In this document: positions 50,940 through 63,303 of the stretch, piece by piece | Position numbering within the stretch: position 1 is the stretch's first letter | Layout of the letters: every line of letters starts with the position of its first letter | Origin: Cherax quadricarinatus | Taxonomy: Eukaryota; Arthropoda; Malacostraca; Decapoda; Parastacidae | Direction of reading: 5' to 3' | NCBI RefSeq assembly: GCF_038502225.1 | Contig: NC_091293.1 | Coordinates: 10,362,410 to 10,426,409, forward strand | DNA: 64,000 bases | Program-made: the position numbers and the translations under genes | Notes under the pieces: generated by a model | What the model was told of the DNA's origin: nothing | What the model saw: only the letters and a program-made list of their open reading frames with translations | Databases searched by the model: none

Positions 50940-53900
50940 CAGTTGATGTTACATCTTGCTGCTGATACTACAACATCTTCCTGCTGATACTACAACATCT
51001 TGCTGCTGATACTACAACATCTTCCTGCTGATACTACAAAATTTTGCTGCTGATACTACAACATCTTGCTGCTGATACTACAACATCTTGCTGCTGATAC
51101 TACAACATCTTGCTGCTGATACTACAACATCTTGCTGCTGATACTACAACATCTTGCTGCTGATACTACAACATCTTGCTGCTGATACTACAACATCTTG
51201 CTGCTGATACTACAACAACTTGATACTACAACATCTTCCTGCTGATACTACAACATCTTGCTGATACTACAACATCTTGCTGCTGATACTACAACATCTT
51301 GCTGCTGGTACTACAACATCTTTCTGCTGATACTACAACAACTTGCTGCTGATACTACAACATCTTGCTGCTGATACTACAACATCTTGCTGCTGATACT
51401 ACAACATCTTGCTGCTGATACTACAACATCTTGCTGCTGATACTACAACATCTTGCTGCTGATACTACAAAATTTTGCTGCTGATACTACAACAACTTGC
51501 TGCTGATACTACAACATCTTGCAGCATCTTTGCTGCTGATACTACAACATCTTGCTGCTGAAACTACAACATCTTGCTGTTGATACTACAACATCTTGCT
51601 GCTGATACTACAACACCTTGCTGCTGATACTACAACATCTTGCTGCTGATACTACAACATCTTGCTGCTGATACTACAACATCTTGCTGCTGATACTACA
51701 AAATTTTGCTGCTGATACTACAACATCTTGCTGCTGATACTACAACATCTTGCTGCTGATACTACAACAACTTGCTGCTGATACTACAACATCTTGCTGC
51801 TGATACTACAACATCTTGCTGCTGATACTACAACATCTTGCTGCTGATACTACAACATCTTGCTGCTGATACTACAACATCTTGCTGCTGATACTACAAC
51901 ATCTTGCTGCTGATACTACAACATCTTGCTGCTGATACTACAACAACTTGCTGCTGATACTACAACAACTTGCTGCTGATACTACAACATCTTCCTGCTG
52001 ATACTACAACATCTTGCTGCTGATACTACAACATCTTGCTGCTGATACTACAACATCTTGCTGCTGATACTACAACATCTTTCTGCTGATACTACAACAA
52101 CTTGCTGCTGATACTACAACATCTTGCTGCTGATACTACAACATCTTGCTGCTGATACTACAACATCTTGCTGCTGATACTACAACATCTTGCTGCTGAT
52201 ACTACAACATCTTGCTGCTGATACTACAAAATTTTGCTGCTGATACTACAACAACTTGCTGCTGATACTACAACATCTTGCAGCTGATACTACAACAACT
52301 TGCTGCTGATACTACAACATCTTGCTGCTGAAACTACAACATCTTGCTGTTGATACTACAACATCTTGCTGCTGATACTACAACAACTTGCTGCTGATAC
52401 TACAACATCTTGCTGCTGATACTACAACATCTTGCTGTTGATACTACAACATCTTGCTGCTGATACTACAACATCTTGCTGCTGACACTACAACATCTTG
52501 CTGCTTATACTACAACATCTTGCTGCTGATACTACAACATCTTGCTGCTGATACTACAGCATCTTGCTGCTGATACTACAACATCTTGCTGCTGATACTA
52601 CAACATCTTGCTGCTGATACTACAACATCTTGCTGCTGATACTACAACATCTTGCTGCTGATACTACAACAACTTGCTGCTGATACTACAACATCTTGCT
52701 GCTGATACTACAACATCTTGCTGCTGATACTACAACATCTTGCTGCTGATACTAAACATCTTGCTGCTGATACTACAACATCTTGCTGCTGATACTACAA
52801 CATCTTGCTGCTGATACTACAACATCTTGCTGCTGATACTACAACATCTTGCTGCTGATACTACAACATCTTGCTGCTGATACTACAACATCTTGCTGCT
52901 GATACTACAACATCTTGCTGCTGATACTACAACAACTTGCTGCTGATACTACAACATCTTGCTGCTGATACTACACCATCTTGCTGCTGACACTACAACA
53001 TCTTGCTGCTGATACTACAACATCTTGCTGCTGATACTACAACATCTTGCTGCTGATACTACAACATCTTGCTGCTGATACTACAACATCTTGCTGCTAA
53101 TACTACAACATCTTGCTGCTGATACTACAACATCTTGCTGCTGATACTACAACAACATCTTGCTGCTGTTACTACAACAACATCTTGCTGCTGATACTAC
53201 AACATCTTGCTGCTGACACTACAACATCTTGCTGCTGATACTACAAAATCTTGCTGCTGATACTACAACATCTTGCTGCTGATACTACAACATCTTGCTG
53301 CTAATACTACAACATCTTGCTGCTGATACTACAACATCTTGCTGCTGATACTACAACATCTTGCTGCTGATACTACAACATCTTGCTGCTGATACTACAA
53401 CATCTTGCTGCTGATACTACAACATCTTGCTGCTGATACTACAACATCTTGCTGCTGATACTTCAACATCTTGCTGCTGATACTACAACAACTTGCTGCT
53501 GATACTACAACATCTTGCTACTGATACTACAACAATTTGCTGCTGATACTACAACATCTTGCTGCTGATACTACAACACCTTGCTGCTGATACTACAACA
53601 CCTTGCTGCTGATACTACAACAACTTGCTGCTGATACTACAACAACTTCCTGCTGATACTACAACATCTTGCTGCTGATACTACAACAACTTGCTGCTGA
53701 TACTACAACATCTTGCTGCTGATACTACAACAACTTGCTGCTGATACTACAACAACTTGCTGCTGATACTACAACAACTTGCTGCTGATACTACAACAAC
53801 TTGCTGCTGATACTACAACATCTTGCTGCTGACACTACAACAACATGCTGCTGATACTACAGCACCTTGCTGCTGATACTACAACATCTTGCTGCTGATA

Positions 53901-55003
53901 CTACAATATCTTGCTGCTGATACTACAACAACTTGCTGCTGATACTACAACACCTTGCTGCTGATACTACAACATCTTGCTGCTGATACTACAACACCTT
54001 GCTGCTGATACTACAACACCTTGCTGCTGATACTACAACAACTTGCTGCTGATACTAAAACAACTTGCTGCTGATACTACAACATCTTGCTGCTGATACT
54101 ACAACATCTTGCTGCTAATACTACAACATCTTGCTGCTGATACTACAACATCTTGCTGCTGATACTACAACATCTTGCTGCTGATACTACAACATCTTGC
54201 TGCTGATACTACAACATCTTGCTGCTGATACTACAACATCTTGCTGCTGATACTACAACATCTTGCTGCTGATACTTCAACATCTTGCTGCTGATACTAC
54301 AACAACTTGCTGCTGATACTACAACATCTTGCTACTGATACTACAACAATTTGCTGCTGATACTACAACATCTTGCTGCTGATACTACAACACCTTGCTG
54401 CTGATACTACAACACCTTGCTGCTGATACTACAACAACTTGCTGCTGATACTACAACAACTTCCTGCTGATACTACAACATCTTGCTGCTGATACTACAA
54501 CATCTTGCTGCTGATACTACAACACCTTGCTGTTGATACTACAACACCTTGCTGCTGATACTACAACAACTTGCTGCTGATACTAAAACAACTTCCTGCT
54601 GATACTACAACATCTTGCTGCTGATACTACAACAACTTGCTGGTGATACTACAGCAACTTGCTGCTGATACTACAACAACTTGCTGCTGATACTACAACA
54701 ACTTGCTGCTGATACTACAACAACTTGCTGCTGATACTACAACAACTTGCTGCTGATACTACAACATCTTGCTGCTGATACTACAACATCTTGCTGCTGA
54801 TACTACAGCACCTTGCTGCTGATACTACAACATCTTGCTGCTGATACTACAATATCTTGCTGCTGATACTACAACAACTTGCTGCTGATACTACAACACC
54901 TTGCTGCTGATACTACAACATCTTGCTGCTGATACTACAACACCTTGCTGCTGATACTACAACACCTTGCTGCTGATACTACAACACCTTGCTACTGATA
55001 CTA
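50940..55003. repeat. 22-bp minisatellite, first block
   Basis: Unit of 22 bp built on CTTGCTGCTGATACTACAA with CAT, CAA or CAC following. About 180 units. Variant spellings (AAATTTTG, ACCTTG, AACTTG) cluster and recur in the same order (for example 51300-51560 and 52070-52330), showing duplication of multi-unit segments. Confidence 0.97.
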
Positions 55004-56256
55004 TGTTACAAAAAACGCGATTTCTAATAATCATAGAGATCTCCAGTGAGTGCTAGAAAGGACTTCCCTTCTAGCATCCAGCCTGTTACTGTGTTTTCGT
55101 AACAAGTAGTCAGTATCCTGGTGAAATTATCCATTAGAATTCAATAAGAATTATTAGTGCTTCAGGATTACAACTGGTAGGCTACTAACTAGAGAAATTA
55201 AAATTTAATAAGTTTATTAATAAAGATGTACAGGAGTATATTATCAAATTAAATTAAATAAATCAAAATAATAATCACTTCTCTCGTGTACAGTAGTATT
55301 GTGCTGAAGGCACATATCACATCTTTATATCTTAAGTACCGTCTGGTACATTAACATTTAATAATACAATATACAAATAAGTTTGTGTGTATGTGTGTAA
55401 GTGCTCTAAGTAGTTCACTATGTCTCACGACTCGACTAGATTTAACTAGTGACAAAGTCCTCACATTAACCAACTTCTTGACCACCTGGCAATCAGAACA
55501 GCTTGCTTGAACAATAAAACGACTGATAAGTCGAACAACAATATAACAAGCGAAAGTGACACAGAATCAGGAACAAGGAGATAATATAACGTCACTAAGT
55601 ACGGGCCATCTGCAGATCCTCCACAAAAGTCACAAAACCCATACTACTGAATCTAAGTTCAGCATAGGAAAATCCCCGACTGTGACAGTACACAGATACC
55701 AATACAAGTTACGTCAGAAGCTACAGCTCAGGACCTGAGTTGCTCAGAGTGTATGCGACACACAACCTCAGTACAACGTCGAAAATCACTAAGTCTAGAC
55801 AATGTTCTGTGAACAGTCTCCAGAACCTACAATAATAATGAGACAAGAGACGATCTTCCAACAAGGGCCAATAAGGGAGTCAGGCACGTCTTGTAAGGAA
55901 TACGTCCAACTACCAAGACAGTCTAGCCCAGACTGACTACTCCAGTCGAGGTGTGAACACCCCCCTCGATCACGTGATAGCTCCGTGGACAGTTGCTGCC
56001 CAGCAACACCGAGAAGCCAGCAGAGTAACAAGCCACGAGCGATAAATACAGTAGTTAGACAATCAAGACTAACTATGAGCACTGAATAATTATATATAAA
56101 TGTTACATCCTACCTAATAAAAGTAACTAAGTCAAATAATAATATAAAGCAATATATTTAGGATTTAGCTATTATTGCAAATATAAGCAATATAAAATTA
56201 TATGAAAAGGTAATATACATTACATACATTGTGACACATTCAGGGATCGCAATATC
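55004..56256. mobile_element. LTR-like block inside the minisatellite, copy 1
   Basis: A unique 1.25-kb sequence starting TGTTACAAAAAACGCG, flanked by minisatellite on both sides and repeated at 57435-59890. TG at the left edge, AATAAA-type signals near the right and no coding capacity suggest a solo LTR, but the right end and target duplication are unclear. Small frames (55556-55738 plus, 55795-56082 minus) are present in both copies and unrecognised. Confidence 0.4.
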
Positions 56257-57434
56257 CTACAACAACTTGCTACTGATACTATGACTTCTTGCTGTTGATA
56301 CTACAACATCTTGCTGCTGATACTACAATAACATCTTACTGCTTATACTACAACAACATCTTACTGCTGATACTACAACAACATCTTACTGCTGATACTA
56401 CAACAACATCTTGCTGCTGATACTACAATAACATCTTACTACTGATACTACAATAACATCTTACTGCTGATACTACAATAACATCTTGCTGCTGATACTA
56501 CAATAACATCTTACTGCTGATATACAATAACATCTTACTGCTGATACTACAATAACATCTTACTGCTGATACTACAACAACATCTTGCTGCTGTTACTAC
56601 AACAACATCTTGCTGCTGATACTACAACAACATCTTACTGCTGATACTACAACAACATCTTACTGCTGATACTACAATAACATCTTACTGCTGATACTAC
56701 AACAACATCTTACTGCTGATACTACAACATCTTGCTGCTGATACTTCAATAACATCTTACTGCTGATACTACAATAACATCTTACTGCTGATACTACAAC
56801 ATCTTGCTGCTGATACTACAACATCTTGCTGCTGATACTACAACATCTTGCAGCTGATACTGCAACATCTTGCTGCTGATACTACAACAACTTGCTGCTG
56901 ATACTACAACATCTTGCTACTGATACTACAACAACTTGCTGCTGATACTACAACATCTTGCTGCTGATACTACAACACCTTGCTGTTGATACTACAACAC
57001 CTTGCTGCTGATACTACAACAACTTGCTGCTGATACTAAAACAACTTGCTGCTGATACTACAACATCTTGCTGCTGATACTACAACAACTTGCTGCTGAT
57101 ACTACAACATCTTGCTGCTGATACTACAACATCTTGCTGCTGATACTACAGCACCTTGCTGCTGATACTACAACATCTTGCTGCTGATACTACAACAACT
57201 TGCTGCTGATACTACAACACCTTGCTGCTGATACTACAACACCTTGCTGCTGATACTACAACAACTTGCTGCTGATACTACAACACCTTACTGCTGATAC
57301 TACAACACCTTGCTGCTGATACTACAACACCTTGCTGCTGATACTACAACACCTTGCTGCTGATACTACAACAACTTGCTGCTGATACTACAACACCTTG
57401 CTGCTGATACTACAACACCTTGCTGCTGATACTA
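56257..57434. repeat. 22/25-bp minisatellite, second block
   Basis: Same family as 50940-55003, but the left half is rich in a 25-bp form (AACATCTTACTGCTGATACT with an extra ACAAT/ACAAC). The right half is 22-bp. Confidence 0.95.
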
Positions 57435-59890
57435 TGTTACAAAAAACGCGATTTCTAATAATCATAGAGATCTCCAGTGAACACTAGAAAGGACTGCCCT
57501 TCTAGCATCCAGCCTGTTACTGGGTTTTCGTAACAAGTAGTCAGTATCCTGGTCCATTTATCCATCAGAATTCAATAAGAATTATTAGTGCTTCAGGATT
57601 ACAACTGGTAGGCTACTAACTAGAGAAATTAAAATTTAATAAGTTTATTAATAAAGATGTGGAATTTTTTTTGATTTTCCGAAGCTATAGCGTCTAATAG
57701 GTGTTTAATGTGTCGATATGAGGCAAAAATGTATTTGACAATAGGATAGAACCAAGAGTTCCCTTTGCGCATGCGCGGATGTGCGGGGGTATAGGTCGAA
57801 CTGGGCCACAAGGGAGGCAGGAGTGTTTTGAATGGAGTGAGGAGGCTGGGAAAGCATGGAACCAGGAAAGTGGCGTTCACGGCGGCCTATGGATTAATAT
57901 GGGCCTCACTTCATAATAGGAAGTGTCGTAACTGTTCCTGGTGAAGAGTGAGGGAACGTGATTTACGGGACCACTGTAAAAAGGTGGTAAAATTAGTGAA
58001 TAATGGTTCGACCGGGTGTGACTGGTGCGCGGCCATGGTGTGTGTCCAGGGGAAATACCCGTGTGTTAATCCTCACTCATCGGCCTCAGATCTTAATGGA
58101 GTGACCTCTAATGTGTATAATAATTATGAGACGTTAAATCGTCTTGTGAATGGTAATGTAATCAGTGATAATAACATTGAGTTAAGAGAATGCGGGATGT
58201 GAAATAGATCGCCCTGCTCCGAGTGAACGCATGATTCTCGTACCGAGGATAGTGAAGCTTTATGGAATCACGACTTCTAAACCGGGACAAACCGACGGAT
58301 ACCTCGTCCTGCTGGAATAAGAACCGTGTCGGTGTAGCAGGACATCGAAATGAGATGGTGAATGGAGGGAATAAGGAGTATCAATCACCCACAGTTAAGT
58401 AACCCTTCTAGTTATAGCAGACTGATACTGGCCAGTTAGGTATGTTGTAATTGGATAGGTTATGAGTGATCCAGCTACATCAAGTGACCACCAGAGAATA
58501 TCTGGTAAGTGGTGAGATTATGTACAAGTGTTTTCCTTGATGGATATATTCATGTGTATCCTACCCCACCCCCCTTCATTCAGTTAAACTAATATAATCT
58601 ATACAGTCCACAATTAATTAGTAGTACCGTACTTGTGGGTGCTATCCAATCCATACTGGTATCGGATAAATATGGATAAGATTGTGAGGTCGAAGGAACC
58701 ACTTGCCGTGACCAGGGGTGGTTAAGTTTTCTCACATGTCTACACGGGGTGACTATGGTAAACAATATGGTTGTCTCCCAATGAGTTTACTTGTATGTAT
58801 ATAATGTTGAGGTACATAAAGGTAATCACCCTAGAAAATTTTCCACAAAAGATGTCTAGGAGTATATTATCAAATTAAATTAAATAAATCAAAATAATAA
58901 TAATGATCACTTCTCTCGTGTACAGTAGTATTGTGCTGAAGGCACATATCACATCTTTATATCTTAAGTACCGTCTGGTACATTAACATTTAATAATACA
59001 ATATACAAATAAGTTTGTGTATATGTGAGTAAGTGCTCTAAGTAGTTTACTATGTCTCACGACTCGACTAGACTTAACTAGTGACTAAGTCCTCACATTA
59101 ACTAACTTCTTGACCACCTGGCAATCAGAACAGCTTGCTTGAACAATAAAACGACTGATAAGTCGAACAACAATATAACAAGCAAAAGTGACACAGAATC
59201 AGGAACAAGGAGATAATATAACGACACTAAGTAGGGACCATCTGCAGATCCTCCACAAAAGTCACAAAACCCATACTACTGAATCTAAGTTCAGCATAAG
59301 AAAATCCCTGACTGTGACAGTACACAGATACCAATACAAGTTAGGTCAGAAGCTACAGCTCAGGACCTGAGTTGCTCAGAGTGTATGCGACACACAACCT
59401 CAGTACAACGTCGAAAATCACTAAGTCTAGACAATGTTCTGTGAACAGTCTCCAGAACCTACAATAATAATGAGACAAGAGACGATCTTCCAACAAGGGC
59501 CAATAAGGGAGAGTCAGGCACGTCTTGTAAGGAATACGTCCAACCACCAAGACAGTCTAGCCCAGACTGACTACTCCAGGCGAGGTGTGAACACCCCCCT
59601 CGATCACGTGATAGCTCCGTGGACAGTTGCTGCCCAGCAACACCAAGAAGCCAGCAGAGTAACGAGCCACGAGTGATAATTACAGTAGTTAGACAATCAA
59701 GACTAACTATGAGCACTGAATAATGATATATAAATGTTACATCCTACCTAATAAAAGTAACTAAGTCAAATAATAATATAAAGCAATATATTTAGGATTT
59801 AGCTATTATCGCAAATATAAGCAATATAAAATTATATGAAAAGGTAATATACATTATATACATTGTGACACATTCAGGGATCGCAATATC
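57435..59890. mobile_element. LTR-like block, copy 2, carrying a DNA element
   Basis: Matches 55004-56256 in two parts (57435-57660 and 58848-59890), split by the element at 57661-58847. The flanking minisatellite to the right begins with the same variant units as after copy 1, so block and array were duplicated together. Confidence 0.75.
57653..58855. mobile_element. Non-autonomous DNA element with 8-bp target duplication
   Basis: The element proper is 57661-58847 (1187 bp). AAAGATGT flanks it at 57653-57660 and 58848-58855, and copy 1 of the block has a single AAAGATGT at about 55223-55231. Ends begin GGAATTTT and finish AAAATTTTCCACA, a short imperfect terminal inverted repeat. If TGT belongs to the TIR, the duplication shrinks to AAAGA. 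An 8-bp duplication fits hAT-like elements. There is no transposase; the 84-codon frame at 57948-58202 has no motif. The inverted relative at 32583-34059 carries a SINE. Confidence 0.75.
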
Positions 59891-60815
59891 CTACAACAAC
59901 TTGCTACTGATACTATGACTTCTTGCTGTTGATACTACAACATCTTGCTGCTGATACTACAATAACATCTTACTGCTTATACTACAACAACATCTTACTG
60001 CTGATACTACAACAACATCTTACTGCTGATACTACAACAACATCTTACTGCTGATACTACAACAACATCTTGCTGCTGATACTACAATAACATCTTACTG
60101 CTGATACTACAATAACATCTTACTGCTGATACTACAATAACATCTTACTGCTGATACTACAACAACATCTTACTGCTGATACTACAACAACATCTTACTG
60201 CTGATACTACAACAACATCTTGCTGCTGATACTACAATAACATCTTGCTGCTGATACTACAATAACATCTTACTGCTGATACTACAATAACATCTTACTG
60301 CTGATACTACAATAACATCTTGCTGCTGATACTACAATAACATCTTACTGCTGATACTGCAATAACATCTTACTGCTGATACTACAACAACATCTTACTG
60401 CTGATACTACAACAACATCTTACTGCTGATACTACAATAACATCTTACTGCTGATACTACAACAACATCTTGCTGTTGATACTACAACAACATCTTGCTG
60501 CTTATATTACACTAACATCTTACTGCTGATACTACAATAACATCTTACTGCTGATACTACAATAACATCTTGCTGCTGATACTACAACAACATCTTGCTG
60601 CTGATACTACAACAACATCTTGCTGCTTATATTACAGTAACATCTTACTGCTGATACCACAATAACATCTTACTGCTGATACTACAATAACATCTTGCTG
60701 CTGATACTACAATAACATCTTGCTGCTGATACTTCAATAACATCTTACTGCTGATACTACAACAACTTCTTGCTGCTGATACTACAACAACATCTTGCTG
60801 CTGATACTACAATAA
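59891..60815. repeat. 25-bp minisatellite, third block
   Basis: Mostly 25-bp units of the same family (AACATCTTACTGCTGATACT core), starting with the same variant units as 56257. Confidence 0.95.
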
Positions 60816-60993
60816 CTTGGAGGGTCAACTACGGCATTGTTATGCACAGGGAGAGGCGTCTGAGGTTTACCCAGTGGACGGGATGACGCTATTAAATATC
60901 AAATTCAGGTACTGAAAAATAAGCGTTTTGATGGGGCACGCATTTCAGGTGGGGTGGAGGAGGCTTTGTGGGGTGACAAGCCGTCTGCCTGTG
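60816..60993 (+). pseudogene. Tx1-type LINE ORF2 fragment, left of an insertion
   Basis: Matches 36812-36980 of the first Tx1-type LINE (GGGTCAACTAC, then the region encoding QNRNFDDARVAGGLDEVLWGD). It is cut at 60993 by another LINE. Confidence 0.75.
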
Positions 60994-62068
60994 TCAGTAA
61001 GTAAGTAAGTAAGTTTATTCAGGTATACACAAATACAGTTACATAAAATTATCATACATAGCAGCATATGTGTAGAGAACCTGGGATAACCCAAAAAAGT
61101 CAGACTGAGTGACTTATTTCCATTGGGGTCCTTTTACCTTATTATTATAATATAAAGGTTATAATATTTTCTTATTATTCTATAATGAAGATAACATCTT
61201 ATTATCATACTAAAAAGACTATCTACTACACGAGGGTCATTAAGACTATATGCAATACGAGGGACATTACTAGGAATAAGGTAAAATTTACACGTATGTT
61301 AGCTAAAAAATAGAAAATCATTCTCCTCCCTTTCTCTAGCTACATTCATCAGACACCTTTTGGCACTCTTCTTGAACTGGTTCATGCTATGACTGGTTTT
61401 CACATGTGCGGGTAGTCTGTTCCATTCCTTTATTGCTGTACAATAAAAGGTGTTTGAAGCCTGGCCAATGACTGTGGGTACTACAAAGTTGTGCTCTCTC
61501 CCCCTAATACTGTGATTGCTTTGGTTCCCAACCTTGACAAAATTGACAGCAAGATATTCTGGACATTGTTTGTGAGCAATTTTATAAACATGATTTAGCT
61601 TCAGTTGTTTTACTCTGTCTTCAACATTCAGCATATCCAACTGCTGTAATTCATCCTGGCCTACATGTTCTCTTGGTCCCAGCCCCAGGATGAATCTTAC
61701 GATTTTGTTTTGGGTGATTTGCAGTCTATCTTTCAGTTTTTTTGTCAAGGCAGAGTACCATGAAGAGCAAGCGTAATCCATATGGCATTGTATAAGGGCT
61801 AGACATAGGGTCCTGCGAGCCTCAGTAGGTAGACACTGTGCTTGTCTATACAGGAACTTCAGTCTGGCATTCGCTTTCTTTACTACACTGTTCCCTATCA
61901 ATTCTCCTGACATGCATGGGTCAAAGAGGATTCCCAGATATTTTACTGATGAAACCAAAGTGATGGACTCCCCATTACACTGAACATTAAAATTATTTAC
62001 CCTTCTCAGTTTATGTTTCGTGCCAAAGAGAATGGCTTCAGTTTTCCCGAGGTGTAATGATAGTTACA
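60994..62068 (-). mobile_element. 5'-truncated LINE (CR1/L2-like) inserted in the Tx1-type copy
   Basis: Minus-strand ORF 61299-61958 (219 codons) is an RT C-terminal region: VKYLGILFDP, CHMDYACSSWYS, LQITQNKIVRFILGL and IKEWNRLPAHVKTS. Its 3' end is at the left edge, with AAGT repeats (about 60996-61012) as terminal repeat. The palm domain is missing, as expected for 5' truncation. The family differs from the two CR1-group LINEs at 15262 and 18966. Confidence 0.82.
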
Positions 62069-63303
62069 GACACAAAGGCGTAAGGCGGCTGAAATTATGA
62101 GTTTGGTTGTGAAGGCTGCAGTTGACGGGTATAGTGAGGGACAAGAATTAACAACTGAATGGATAAGTTTTTATGTGGATAAATGGAGTAAGCTCCAAAT
62201 GCTGAGTAAAGGGGTGAGCGAGCATGTAATAAAGGTAATGGGGAGGGGAGTACGATGCGCGTTAGATGATCACGATCGCCTTCTCATGGGTGGGCCTATA
62301 TCTGAGGCAGAGGTGTGGGAGACGCTACAGGGAATGAGTAAGAGGAAGGCGCCAGGTATTGATGGCATCCCTTGTGAATTTTATATACAACATTGGGAGG
62401 TAATTCGGGGTTTTATGAATCGTTTACTCAATGCGATGAAGGAGGGTGGGGTGTTAGGTCAGTCTCAGAGTACGGCAGTTTTGGTGTTAGGAAATGTGAT
62501 GTGCCGTTAGCGATTAAAGACTATCGTCCCATTTCGTTGATGTGCAGTGACTATAAGCTATATGTGAAAATTTTGATGAATAGGATTAAGAAAGTATTTG
62601 ATAAGGTGATCCATAAGGTCAGTTTGGTGTACCAGGTAGGTCGATGTACGATGGTCACGGGAATATCAAGGAGTTTGAGGATTGCGGGGAGAGGGGAGGG
62701 GGTCTGGCTCTGGATTGGAAAGCCTCTTTTGATAGTTTGGAAAGGGAGGTCCTGTGGAGATTTATGGGATGGCAAGGATTTGGAAATGAGGTCGTCACGT
62801 GGGCCCGTTCGCTGTACAATGGGGAGGGATTTAAAGTGCAAGTTAATGGGAGGTTAGGTGTTTTCATACCGTTGAGCAGGGGTATCCGTCAGGGATGCCC
62901 CATGTCTCAAATGCTTTTTGTATGTCTACAAGACCTGTTTTACTGAGCTGTATGTGAACGAGGAGTAGATTCGTCTTTGGGTTTGGGCAGTAATCGACCG
63001 GCCCTTGTGGGTTACGTGGATGATATTACTGTGCTATTACGTACGAGGGAACACTTACGTATTGTTGAGGGACTTGTTAGTGTATTTGGCGAGGCGACGG
63101 GGCTGTGCGTTAATAAGGAAAAATCAAAGATTATGGAGTTGGGGGAGTGGGTGCGGGATGGTGTGGGTGCTGAGGGGTGGACGGTAGTTCATCGTCTCAC
63201 TATCTGTGGTGTTCATTATATGTATGAAGTAGACCAGACGTGGGTGCGTAATTCGGGGAGGATTGTAGATGGTGTCTTGAGGCGCTTAAATAGTCTCCGG
63301 CCG
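62069..63303 (+). pseudogene. Tx1-type LINE reverse transcriptase, second copy
   Basis: Frames 62097-62510, 62393-62857, 62644-62946 and 62977-63312 together cover KAPGIDGIPCEFY, KDYRPISLMCSDYKLYVKIL, GLALDWKASFDSLE, SRGIRQGCPM and GYVDDITVLL. Several frameshifts and a TGA at 62943-62945 disable it. It diverges clearly from the first copy (36862-38379), so it is an older or separate insertion. It stops abruptly at about 63303, before the C-terminal region. Confidence 0.85.

Noticed and set aside
55556..56082. Small ORFs repeated at 59188-59716
   Set aside because: Present only because the LTR-like block is duplicated; no recognisable motif.
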